From JABFSM01 sp052389555 (GTDB taxonomy: Bacteria; Gemmatimonadota; Gemmatimonadetes; Gemmatimonadales; GWC2-71-9): a DNA stretch of 64,000 bases. A model generated the notes under the pieces. It was not told where the DNA came from. It saw only the letters and a program-made list of their open reading frames with translations, and searched no databases. Shown here piece after piece: positions 47,722 through 56,151 of this stretch. The DNA lies in contig JBQTHV010000036.1 in NCBI GenBank assembly GCA_052389555.1, positions 38,665 to 102,664 of the forward strand. The letters are read 5' to 3'. Within the stretch, counting starts at the first letter, position 1. Each line of letters opens with the position of its first letter. The position numbers were made by a program, and so were the translations under genes.

Positions 47722-48890
47722 GACTCAGTGGCAGGTTCGGTCGCTTCGGAGGGACCTACGTCCCGGAAATCCTCATGCCGGCGCTCGAAGAGCTCGAGGC
47801 CGCGTTCCTCGACGCCAAGGCGGACCCCGGCTTTCAGCGCGAGCTCGCCGATCTCCTCACCCATTATGCGGGGCGGCCGACCCCGCTCTATCGCTGCCGC
47901 AATCTCCTCGCCGGCGACTCCGCCCGCCTCTACCTCAAGCGCGAGGACCTGCTGCACGGCGGCGCCCACAAGACCAATCAGGCGCTGGGGCAAGGGCTGC
48001 TGGCGCGGCGGATGGGGAAGCACCGGCTCATCGCGGAAACCGGCGCGGGCCAACACGGAGTGGCGACGGCGCTGACCGGCGCCGTGTTAGGTCTCGAGAC
48101 GAGGATCTACATGGGCGCGGTGGACATCGAGCGGCAGCGATCCAACGTCTTCCGCATGCAGCTGCTCGGCGCCGAGGTCGTGGCGGTAACGTCCGGGTCG
48201 CAGACCTTGAAGGATGCCATCAACGAAGCCCTGCGCGACTGGTCGGCCAGTTACCAGACCACCCACTATCTCCTGGGCAGCGTGGCCGGACCGCATCCCT
48301 TCCCGACCATGGTGCGCGACTTCCAGCGGGTCATCGGTGACGAGGCTCGAGAGCAGATCCTGGCGTTGGAAGGCAGGCTGCCCGACCTCGTGGTCGCATC
48401 GGTCGGGGGCGGCTCCAACGCGATGGGCATCTTCACGGCGTTTCTCGAGGACTCCGGGGTCCGTTTGCTCGGGGTGGAGGCCGGCGGCGAAGGGCTCGAC
48501 ACCGACCGGCATGGCGCGACGCTGGCACGCGGGCGGCCCGGCGTGCTGCACGGCGCCTATAGCTTCGCGCTCCAGGATGAGGAGGGGCAGATTGGCGAGA
48601 GCCATTCGATCTCGGCCGGCCTGGATTATCCGGGGGTCGGGCCCGAGCATGCCTGGCTCAGGGAGACCGGACGGGCGACGTATACCAGCTGCACCGACGC
48701 CGACGCGCTCGACGCCTTCGAGATCCTGGCGCGAGCCGAGGGTATCCTCCCGGCGCTGGAGTCCGCCCATGCGCTCGCCGTCGCGGTCCAGGCCGCCCGG
48801 GCCGGCCCAGCCGGGGTGATCCTGGTCAACCTCTCCGGCCGGGGGGACAAGGACCTGGAGACGGTGCTGCGGCACCGCGCCGCCGGTTAG
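47718..48890 (+). CDS. trpB: Tryptophan synthase beta subunit
   Basis: A 390-residue PLP enzyme that condenses indole and serine. The PLP lysine is in LHGGAHKTNQ near residue 85, the catalytic Glu in AETGAGQHG, the phosphate loop is VGGGSNAMG, and the C-terminal SGRGDKD is typical of TrpB1. The start overlaps the trpCF stop by ATGA. The TAG stop is formed by GGTTAG. Confidence 0.96.
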   Translation: MRLSGRFGRFGGTYVPEILMPALEELEAAFLDAKADPGFQRELADLLTHYAGRPTPLYRCRNLLAGDSARLYLKREDLLHGGAHKTNQALGQGLLARRMGKHRLIAETGAGQHGVATALTGAVLGLETRIYMGAVDIERQRSNVFRMQLLGAEVVAVTSGSQTLKDAINEALRDWSASYQTTHYLLGSVAGPHPFPTMVRDFQRVIGDEAREQILALEGRLPDLVVASVGGGSNAMGIFTAFLEDSGVRLLGVEAGGEGLDTDRHGATLARGRPGVLHGAYSFALQDEEGQIGESHSISAGLDYPGVGPEHAWLRETGRATYTSCTDADALDAFEILARAEGILPALESAHALAVAVQAARAGPAGVILVNLSGRGDKDLETVLRHRAAG

Positions 48891-48892
48891 CA

Positions 48893-49681
48893 ATGGGAGC
48901 CGCACGCTACCAGGCGCTGTTCGCGCGGCTCGCGGAAGCCGGGGAAGGAGCATTCATCCCCTTTGCGATGCTGGGTGATCCTAACCCGCACGACAGCCTA
49001 GAGATCGTTCGCGTGTTGGCGGCGGCCGGGGCCGACGCGCTCGAGCTTGGACTGCCCTTCTCCGATCCGATTGCGGACGGTCCGGTGATCCAGGCCGCCG
49101 CCACCCGGGCCCTCGCGGCCGGGGTGCGCCGGCCCGACTGCTGGGAGATCATCCGGACGCTCCGGAGGGAGAATCCCGAGCTCCCTATCGGCCTCCTGGT
49201 CTACGCCAACCTGGTATGCCACCATCCGCCGGCCGAGTTCTATGGCGAAGCCGCCGCAGCCGGCGTCGATTCCGTGCTGGTGGCGGATCTGCCGGTCAGC
49301 GAGAGCGCCCCGCTCCGGGAGGCGGCCCGGGCGCAAGCCATCGCGCCGGTGTTCATCGCGCCACCCAACGCGGATGAGGCTCGCCTCGCCGCTATTGCGG
49401 ACGCCAGCGAGGGGTACACCTACGTGACCTCGCGGGAGGGGGTGACCGGCGCCGACGAGCGGCTCCGGCGGGACCAGTCGGCGCTGATCGGGCGGCTCCG
49501 CGCCCTGGACGCGCCGCCCCCCGTGTTAGGGTTCGGGATCTCGAATCCGGATCAGATCCGCGCGGCGCTCGCGATGGGGGCGGCCGGCGTCATTTGCGGC
49601 TCGGCGTTGGTGCAGCGGTATGCGGCGGGCGGGCGGCTGGACCCGTTCGTCTCGGCCATGAAGGACGCAACCCGCCGCTAA
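48893..49681 (+). CDS. trpA: Tryptophan synthase alpha subunit
   Basis: A 262-residue TIM barrel that releases indole from indole-3-glycerol phosphate. Catalytic Glu and Asp lie in LELGLPFSDPIADGPVIQAA. GFGISNPDQI and GVICGSALV are the phosphate-binding loops. It is the last gene of the operon and starts 2 bases after the trpB stop. Its 3' end overlaps the convergent hypothetical gene by 4 bases. Confidence 0.95.
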   Translation: MGAARYQALFARLAEAGEGAFIPFAMLGDPNPHDSLEIVRVLAAAGADALELGLPFSDPIADGPVIQAAATRALAAGVRRPDCWEIIRTLRRENPELPIGLLVYANLVCHHPPAEFYGEAAAAGVDSVLVADLPVSESAPLREAARAQAIAPVFIAPPNADEARLAAIADASEGYTYVTSREGVTGADERLRRDQSALIGRLRALDAPPPVLGFGISNPDQIRAALAMGAAGVICGSALVQRYAAGGRLDPFVSAMKDATRR

Positions 49682-50136
49682 GCCGGCCAGCCGAGCGGCT
49701 TCCTCTCCATCACCAGGATGATCGGCGCCTCGAGCTCTCCCGCAAACACCGTCGCGTCGAGCGGCATGGTCCGCACCGGGCCCTCGCCAACGCCGATGAA
49801 GCAGCGGAACGTCAGGTGGAGCACCGCCTGATCGAGCAGCGGCGGAGGCGGGACCCTCGACGGCGTCAGCGCGGTGCCATCGGAGATTTGCCCCGGCACC
49901 TGGCCCGAGATGAGCACCTGATGATCCATGAGGGAGCGCAGCATGCGGTGGGTGAGGGTTGTGGATTCGCCGCCACGGGTCAACACCCCAAAGACCGGGG
50001 CGTCGAACCGTCCGAGCCTGGGATAGATCGCGATGCCGTAGCCGCACGGCGTGTCGCTATCCTCGGCTTGGCCAAGCGCTTCGGTGAGGAGATCGTGAAC
50101 CGCCACGAGATTCGCGGGGCCGGGATTGCCATTCAT
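49678..50136 (-). CDS. Hypothetical protein, 152 residues
   Basis: From the ATG at 50136 it reads MNGNPGPANLVAVHDLLTEA, with no signal peptide or membrane segment, and a beta-rich second half (AVLHLTFRCFIGVGEGPVRT, then APIILVMERKPLGWPA). I do not recognise the family. It lies 22 bases downstream of the large NtrY-like kinase and is probably cotranscribed with it, which makes a role in that signalling system possible. An upstream in-frame start overlaps the kinase gene and is less likely. Confidence 0.65.
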   Translation of the reverse strand: MNGNPGPANLVAVHDLLTEALGQAEDSDTPCGYGIAIYPRLGRFDAPVFGVLTRGGESTTLTHRMLRSLMDHQVLISGQVPGQISDGTALTPSRVPPPPLLDQAVLHLTFRCFIGVGEGPVRTMPLDATVFAGELEAPIILVMERKPLGWPA

Positions 50137-50158
50137 TGCACCAGGTCCGAAGAATGAC

Positions 50159-53100
50159 TTAGCTCGATTGGGCAGGTCCCGGGCCAGACGACCCGGCCGG
50201 CTGAAGCCGCAACCGGACCACGGTTCCTTTCCCTTCCTCACTCTCGACATCTACCTCGCCGCCCCAGCTTTCGACCAGTCGTTTCACGATTGGCAAGCCG
50301 AGGCCTGATCCGCTGGTCGAGGTGGAGAAGCGCGGCTCGAAGATCATGGGCAGGAGCGATGCGGGGATGCCGCGGCCGTCGTCCTCCACCGACACCGTGG
50401 TTTCCCTAACCCGCACGCGGATGGTGCGAGCCCCGGCGGTGCGGGAATTCTCGAGCAGGTTGACCAGCGCTTCCTTGACCTCGTCGGCTCGGGCTGCCGC
50501 CGGCACCGGGTGCTCCACCTCCACCACGACTTCGGCCCCCTCCGGCCCCAGCCGATAGAGTTCAGCGACATCGCGCACCACCGAAGCCAGCTTGACGGTC
50601 TCCAGCGGCCCGCGCTCCGACGCCGGGACGCCGAACCGGCTGAAGGATCGGGCGATTCGGTCGAGCCGGTCGATCTCCGCCAGAATGCGCGCCGTCGTGC
50701 TCTCCAGGACCGGGCCGATCGGGGTGTGGCCGTCCTCGTGGACTCGCCGCAGGTGCTGCACGCCGAGGCGCATCGGGGTGAGCGGGTTCTTGATCTCGTG
50801 GGCGACCTGGTTTGCCATCTCGCCCCAGGCCACGATCCGGGCGACTCGCTCCTGGGCCTGCTGCGTCTTGCGCACATCGGCCGTCATCTTCTCGAACGCG
50901 GCAAAGACCGGCGAGAACTCCGGCGTTCCCGGTTCGGCGGGCAAGGCCACCGGCCTCCCCTCCCCGAACGCGAGCGCGGCGCGCTGCAGTTCCGCAACCG
51001 GCCGGGACAAGCTGCGCGCCGCCGCATGCGCGGCAAGCCACGAGGCGACGATCCCCAGAATCGTCACCAGCGCGAAGAGCATCGCCAGATCGCGCTGGCG
51101 CTCTTCCAGCACCGGATCGATCCCGGTCTGCGGCAAGGCAAGAATCCCGGCAGCGAGGTCCGCCAACCGCACGGCCCGATACCCGACCCGCACATCCACC
51201 GCGCGCGAGGGACCTTCGGCAGTCGTGACGGCCGCGCCGTCGATCACGATGCGATGAAATGCGCCGGGATCCACGAGCGGTGAAAGAAGACCGAGCAGGT
51301 CCAGCAAGCCGCCCCCGGTGCTGCCGGTGAGCCTTCCTTCCCGGTAGAGGGCGAAATCCGCATCCATGCGCGCGCTCAGCGCGCGCAGCTCTTCCGAGAG
51401 CGCCGGGTCGGCCGCCTGCAGCTCGGCCCGCTCGGGCAGCACATCTCGCAGCGCCTGCTCGATCGCCCGGTCCCGCCCCGCCCGGACCTCGCCCCGCAAC
51501 CGGCCGATTCCCCATGCCGCGAAGCCCAGCGTGGGCGCCAGGAAGAACACCGCGAGAGCGACGCCAATCCGGACTTCGTAGGAACGGAGCCGCGGGATCC
51601 AGGCCGGGCGGGTTAGGGTTTGCCCGGCCAGCAACCCCGCCAGCATCCAGAGCCCGGCGAGCGTTGCCAGATTGAGCAGCACCACCAGGGTCCCTCGCAC
51701 GATCAGCGTATCGTACGACCCCAGATCGACCGTCGCGTGGACAGCTCGTCGGACCCCCGCCACGCTCACGGTGCGATGGCCCATCACCAAGCGACCCTCT
51801 CGCCGCCAAACCGGGATCGCTGAGCCCGGGGGTCGGTCCGCTGGAGCGGGCGCGATCGCGAGGCGGTAGAGGGCCCGTCCCTGAGCGCGGGCTCCGAGCA
51901 GCCGGCCTAACCGGGAGGGAGGAATCAAGCCGGTGGCCGGGCCCAGCCCCGCGGCCAGGATCGTCGCCGTGTCTCGGCGAACCAGCAGGAGATGGTGGAT
52001 GGCCGGCTCCCGTTCGAGATGACGCACGAGCACCGAATCCTGAGGGGCCATCTGCCGCACTTCGGTACCCACGAGATCGACCGGAAGGTCCAGCTCGTCG
52101 AGCCGCAACTCGAGCACCCGGAGGCCGTCCGACCGGAAAGTAGCTAGCGCAGCGGGGAGGCCCAGCGTGTCGAGCCTCGACGCCTTCCAAAGGACGTAGA
52201 GCTCCGGCATCGAAGCGGGGGGAGGAGCCCGGAAAACCATTCGTCCGAACTCGACGAGGGCGGCCTCGACCGCGGGCTCGGAAGGCCGGGCCAGCCCCAG
52301 CATGTCCGCTTCGGCGGCGCGGACCTTTCCGTCATGATCCGAGCCCCAAGTCAGGACTGCGCCGAGACTCGCGGCGATGACCGCCACCGCGGCGAGCTCG
52401 GCCCGACGATCGGCCGGCCACGCCAGCGGAATCAGCGGAGCAATCCAGAAACCGAGGTACCAGGTTGGCCAGCCTGCCAGCGGCTGCCAGAGAACCAGTC
52501 CGCCGATGGCAGCGGCAATCGCCAAGGCGATGGCCGCAAGGGGCCCGGCGCGAAAGCGCACCAAAAGCGCGCCGCGTCGAATCAGTCCTAACCCGAGCGT
52601 GATGAGACCGGCCGCAAACAAGAAGAGACTGATCTGCCAGACCAGCCACAGTTCTATGGACGAGCCGGTTCGCGGCGGAGCAACCCCGCGCCCCAGTGCC
52701 GCCAGAAGGAAGGGAGTGACCCCGAGGACGAGCGCCGCGAGCGGCCCCCCGATCCATCCGGGGATCCGCCGGTCGCGGAGCAGCCGTCCGGTAAGCAGGA
52801 GCCCGACCCCGCTCAGGGCAAGCGGTCCGGGGGCTCGGGAGACGGGACCTAACACGCTGCTCGTGAAGACGGCCGGATCGAACCATTCGGCAATGCCGAG
52901 GATCTCCCCGAGCGGAGCCCGCAAACTCAGCGCGAAGGGCACCAGCGCAAGCCCGATCCGCCAGAGGCCGCCCGGCGCGATTCCGATGGCAACCACCAGC
53001 GCGAGCAGCAGCGCTATGGTAACCCGCTGCGCCCCCGCCCGGCCAGCCCGGGTAAGCGCTTCCCACTGCTCCGGGGGAACGAGCTGCGCGCTGAATAACA

Positions 53101-53842
53101 CGCGATCACCTGCGGTGGTCGGCAGCGTGTAATCGAAGACGTCGGAAATGTCGGGCGCCGCCTCCGGATCGAGCAGGCGGAGTCCTACCTCGGTTCGGGC
53201 GCGGAACCGCGCGGCCATGCTATTCCCGCCATCCGGGACCACTGGATCCGCCGCGAGCAACACGGTGCCGACCGCGATCCGGTTGGCGGCATCATGGCGC
53301 CGCACCTCCATGACTGCGTAGTATGGAGTGAGCTGAACGGCTACCGAGTCGCCCGCGGCCCGTGGCATGAGCCGGAACCGCCCCGCCCAAATCCGAGGCG
53401 CCCCCGTCGGTTCGAAGACCACGACCCCCGACTCGGAAGCACCGGAGCGGATCAGTCGCGCCGCCGCCGCAAACCCCGCTTCCTGCGGGAGCGTCGCGAT
53501 GCCGAGCGCGCGCCGAGCGAGCGAGTCGGCCAAGAGCCGCGCCTCGCTCAGGTTCTCGTTCAGGCGGCCCGAGGCGCTCGCGATGCGTTTCTCGCGCTCG
53601 CCGGTGGGACCATCCCAGGCGTGCTCGATGCGGTTGAGATTCCACTGGGCGCCGACCAGGAGTCCGCCGGTGGCCGCAAGCGGGAGGAGCAGCCAGAGCG
53701 GCCGCCGCGCGAGAAGGGCGGTCGCTCCGAGCAGAACCACCGCGCCGGCGGCGATCAACGTTGCAGGAGACCGAAGCCACTCGCCGGTGGCGAACGCGGC
53801 GGCCGCCAGAGAAATGATCCAGGGAGGAAACGAAACCTTCAG
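50159..53842 (-). CDS. Very large NtrY-like membrane sensor kinase
   Basis: A kinase of about 1,200 residues. The first part alternates hydrophobic segments with two large extracytoplasmic regions: about residues 60-280 and again near 520-790. A second group of helices lies at about 290-510. HAMP-like LSRPVAELQRAALAFGEG is near 945-965. The H-box NQVAHEIKNPLTPMR places the His near residue 1014, and HEIKNPLTP is the NtrY-type signature. ATPase boxes are NLLENSRTAG, DDGRGIPAS and GSGLGLPI. The start is unresolved: the only in-frame ATG (53956) lies inside the divergent creatininase-like gene; a TTG at 53758 or the CTG at 53842 are other options. Confidence 0.85.
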   Translation of the reverse strand: MKVSFPPWIISLAAAAFATGEWLRSPATLIAAGAVVLLGATALLARRPLWLLLPLAATGGLLVGAQWNLNRIEHAWDGPTGEREKRIASASGRLNENLSEARLLADSLARRALGIATLPQEAGFAAAARLIRSGASESGVVVFEPTGAPRIWAGRFRLMPRAAGDSVAVQLTPYYAVMEVRRHDAANRIAVGTVLLAADPVVPDGGNSMAARFRARTEVGLRLLDPEAAPDISDVFDYTLPTTAGDRVLFSAQLVPPEQWEALTRAGRAGAQRVTIALLLALVVAIGIAPGGLWRIGLALVPFALSLRAPLGEILGIAEWFDPAVFTSSVLGPVSRAPGPLALSGVGLLLTGRLLRDRRIPGWIGGPLAALVLGVTPFLLAALGRGVAPPRTGSSIELWLVWQISLFLFAAGLITLGLGLIRRGALLVRFRAGPLAAIALAIAAAIGGLVLWQPLAGWPTWYLGFWIAPLIPLAWPADRRAELAAVAVIAASLGAVLTWGSDHDGKVRAAEADMLGLARPSEPAVEAALVEFGRMVFRAPPPASMPELYVLWKASRLDTLGLPAALATFRSDGLRVLELRLDELDLPVDLVGTEVRQMAPQDSVLVRHLEREPAIHHLLLVRRDTATILAAGLGPATGLIPPSRLGRLLGARAQGRALYRLAIAPAPADRPPGSAIPVWRREGRLVMGHRTVSVAGVRRAVHATVDLGSYDTLIVRGTLVVLLNLATLAGLWMLAGLLAGQTLTRPAWIPRLRSYEVRIGVALAVFFLAPTLGFAAWGIGRLRGEVRAGRDRAIEQALRDVLPERAELQAADPALSEELRALSARMDADFALYREGRLTGSTGGGLLDLLGLLSPLVDPGAFHRIVIDGAAVTTAEGPSRAVDVRVGYRAVRLADLAAGILALPQTGIDPVLEERQRDLAMLFALVTILGIVASWLAAHAAARSLSRPVAELQRAALAFGEGRPVALPAEPGTPEFSPVFAAFEKMTADVRKTQQAQERVARIVAWGEMANQVAHEIKNPLTPMRLGVQHLRRVHEDGHTPIGPVLESTTARILAEIDRLDRIARSFSRFGVPASERGPLETVKLASVVRDVAELYRLGPEGAEVVVEVEHPVPAAARADEVKEALVNLLENSRTAGARTIRVRVRETTVSVEDDGRGIPASLLPMIFEPRFSTSTSGSGLGLPIVKRLVESWGGEVDVESEEGKGTVVRLRLQPAGSSGPGPAQSS

Positions 53843-54481
53843 ATGACCGGTCCGCTGCGATTGAAGGACATGACGCCGGCCCGGGCGGCAAGGCTCCTCG
53901 CATCCGTCCCCAGGCTCCTGATCCCCGCCGGCACCCTCGAGGCCCGCGGTCCCCACCTACCGCTGGGCTGCGACACGTTCATACTCGAGCGGCTGGCCGA
54001 CGATCTCTCCGCGACCACTGGCATCGCCCGCACGCCCGCGATCGAGTTTGGCGTGCATGCCGTGGCGGACGAGCCCATGCCGGGAACCGCAGCCTTTAGC
54101 CGCAAGACGCTCCACCGAGCCATCAACGAACTTATCGCCGCCTGGGAGGAGGTGGCAGGCGTCCGCGACACTTTGATCCTCACTGCCCACGCCGCCGACC
54201 AGCACCTCGAGGCGCTCTCCACCATTCGAACCGTGGGACGAGTGCGCGTCGTGGATATTCTCGCGTTGCCGGTCTTACCTTCGCTCCGAGAAGTGCGCGG
54301 AGGGCCCTGGCACGGTGGTGAGGTGGACACGTCGCTCATGCTCTACCTCGCCCCCCACCTGGTGGATGCCCCCCGAATCCCTCCCCTGCTCCCCGCCTCA
54401 CCTGAAAAGGGCGCGCGTTTCTATTCCGCAATTCTCGAGAGTCTGGCCGCTGATCTTCACGAATTGGTTAAGTCTCCGTAG
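53843..54481 (+). CDS. Creatininase-family amidohydrolase-like protein with altered metal site
   Basis: A 212-residue protein. GTLEARGPHLPLGCDTFILE corresponds to the family's metal loop, usually containing EQHG; here the His is replaced (EARG). The second site keeps His in LILTAHAADQHLEAL but loses the Gly-rich NGHGGN pattern. GGPWHGGEVDTSLMLYLAP matches the conserved HAGExETS-type segment. The family includes creatininase and the mycofactocin peptidase MftE. The loss of a ligand makes activity doubtful. It is divergent from the large kinase. Confidence 0.75.
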   Translation: MTGPLRLKDMTPARAARLLASVPRLLIPAGTLEARGPHLPLGCDTFILERLADDLSATTGIARTPAIEFGVHAVADEPMPGTAAFSRKTLHRAINELIAAWEEVAGVRDTLILTAHAADQHLEALSTIRTVGRVRVVDILALPVLPSLREVRGGPWHGGEVDTSLMLYLAPHLVDAPRIPPLLPASPEKGARFYSAILESLAADLHELVKSP

Positions 54482-54492
54482 CTCATTATCTT
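54464..54492 (+). promoter_or_regulatory. Candidate promoter of the efflux operon
   Basis: TTGGTT (54464-54469), a 17-base spacer and TATCTT (54487-54492) lie about 80 bases upstream of the tolC start. The -35 box overlaps the last codons of the creatininase-like gene. Confidence 0.45.
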
Positions 54493-54503
54493 AACCGTTC
54501 GTT

Positions 54504-54527
54504 CGTCACAAGGTGAAACTTGTAACG
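54504..54527. promoter_or_regulatory. Imperfect palindrome CGTCACAAG-N6-CTTGTAACG, candidate operator
   Basis: The two 9-base halves are inverse at eight of nine positions and are separated by GTGAAA. It lies directly downstream of the candidate -10 box at 54487, where a TetR- or MarR-type repressor would block transcription. No such regulator gene is in the window. Confidence 0.5.
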
Positions 54528-54572
54528 GACCTCCTCCGTCATAGCTGGGTGAATAATCAGGAGTCAGCGCGC

Positions 54573-56135
54573 ATGAAGACCATTGACCGCCGGGCGTCGG
54601 CCACGTTCCTCCTTTCCTTCGCCTTCGCAGGTGTCCTCGCGGGTCAGGATCCCGCGGCGCCCCCGCGGGCTACCCAGACCGTTCGCCTCTCGTTGAGCGA
54701 CGCGATTGAACAAGGCCGTCGCAACAGCCCCACCTACCGCCAGGCACTGAATGCCGCGGTCCCCGCAACCTGGGCGGTGCGCAACGCCTACGGCAACTTG
54801 TTTCCGAGCTTCGATGTCTCCGGCTCGATGGCCTACACTGGAACCGGGAAGGCGACATTCGGCGGAACCACGTTCCAGCAACAGTCGCCTTCCCTGAGCT
54901 CGAGTTATTCCCTTTCGTTCGGGTGGCAGCTCTCCGGCGCGCAGCTCACCGCCACGGGACAGCAGAAAGCCAACCGTCGGGCCGTCGATGCCCAACTCGC
55001 CAGCGCCGGCGAGGGGCTTCGCAACGAGATCACCACCCAATACCTCACGGCGCTTCAGGCCGTGGCGCAGACGGAAGTCGCCCGGCAGCAGGTGCAGCGC
55101 AACGCCGACTTCCTGGCGCTGGCCCGCGCGCGGTATCAGGTTGGCCAGGCCACGATGCTGGACGTTCGCCAGGCGGAAGTCCAGAAGGGACAGTCGGACG
55201 TCGCGCTGCTCCGCGCCCAGCAGGCCGAGAACGAGGCCAAGCTCGAGCTGTTCCGCCGGATGGGAGTCTCGATTCCCGCGCTTCCCGAGACTATTGAGCT
55301 CCCTGAGCGATTCGAAGTTTCCGAGCCGACCTTCGATCTGGCTGAATTGCAGCGGACCGCGAAAGAAGAGAATCCGACGCTGCGCGGCTTCCGGGCCCAG
55401 GAGAATGCGGCTGCCTGGGGGGTTCGCGCCGCCAAGTCGCAGTTCCTTCCCACGCTCAGCGCCCAAGCCTCGGTCTCCGCCTTCACTCAGGAATTCACCA
55501 ACACGGAGCTCTTCCTGGGCCAGCGGCTGACCAGCGCCCAGGGCGTGGCCGAGAACTGCCGGTTCCAGAACGCACTGGTCAGCAGCCTGCCGGGTGGCGG
55601 CGTCCAGGGCTGGCCCAATGGCGGGCTGATCGACGATTGCAATGCGTTCGCCAATCTGACCCCGACCGGCGACGCACTCAACGAGTCGTTCCGGCAGCAA
55701 CTGCTGGAGACCAACAACGTATTCCCGTTCTCGTTCACCCGGCAGCCATTCCAGGCCTCACTGCGGATCTCCCTGCCGATCTTCGACGGTTTTTCCCGCA
55801 ACCTCCAGGTAGCCCAGGCGCGCCTAACCCGCGACAACCTGGCGCAGGACCTGCGGGCCCAGGAGCTCCTGGCGGAAACCACCGTTTCGGCACGGTACCT
55901 CGGCGTGCAGAGCGCCTATCAGGCCATCCAGGTAGAGGAGCAGAACCGGGCTGCTGCCCGAGAACAGCTCCGGCTAGCCCAGGACCGCTACCGGTTGGGC
56001 GCCGGATCGTCGCTCGAAGTGTCCGACGCCCAGAACGCGGTGACCCGGGCCGAGGGCGATTACGTCACCACGATCTACGAATACCACAAGGCCGTGGCAG
56101 CGCTCGAGCTCGCCGTCGGCCGTCCCCTGCGCTAG
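54573..56135 (+). CDS. tolC: TolC-family outer-membrane efflux protein
   Basis: A 520-residue protein with AGGAG nine bases before the ATG, and a signal peptide (ATFLLSFAFAGVLAGQ). It has two related halves with long helical, Gln/Ala-rich stretches (RQQVQRNADFLALARARYQV and AREQLRLAQDRYRLGAGSSL), the outer-membrane factor pattern. A central insertion around NCRFQNALVSSLPGG has two cysteines. It heads an operon with the adaptor, ATPase and permeases and forms the exit duct of the pump. Confidence 0.93.
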   Translation: MKTIDRRASATFLLSFAFAGVLAGQDPAAPPRATQTVRLSLSDAIEQGRRNSPTYRQALNAAVPATWAVRNAYGNLFPSFDVSGSMAYTGTGKATFGGTTFQQQSPSLSSSYSLSFGWQLSGAQLTATGQQKANRRAVDAQLASAGEGLRNEITTQYLTALQAVAQTEVARQQVQRNADFLALARARYQVGQATMLDVRQAEVQKGQSDVALLRAQQAENEAKLELFRRMGVSIPALPETIELPERFEVSEPTFDLAELQRTAKEENPTLRGFRAQENAAAWGVRAAKSQFLPTLSAQASVSAFTQEFTNTELFLGQRLTSAQGVAENCRFQNALVSSLPGGGVQGWPNGGLIDDCNAFANLTPTGDALNESFRQQLLETNNVFPFSFTRQPFQASLRISLPIFDGFSRNLQVAQARLTRDNLAQDLRAQELLAETTVSARYLGVQSAYQAIQVEEQNRAAAREQLRLAQDRYRLGAGSSLEVSDAQNAVTRAEGDYVTTIYEYHKAVAALELAVGRPLR

Positions 56136-56151
56136 TCAAGAGGACCCGATC

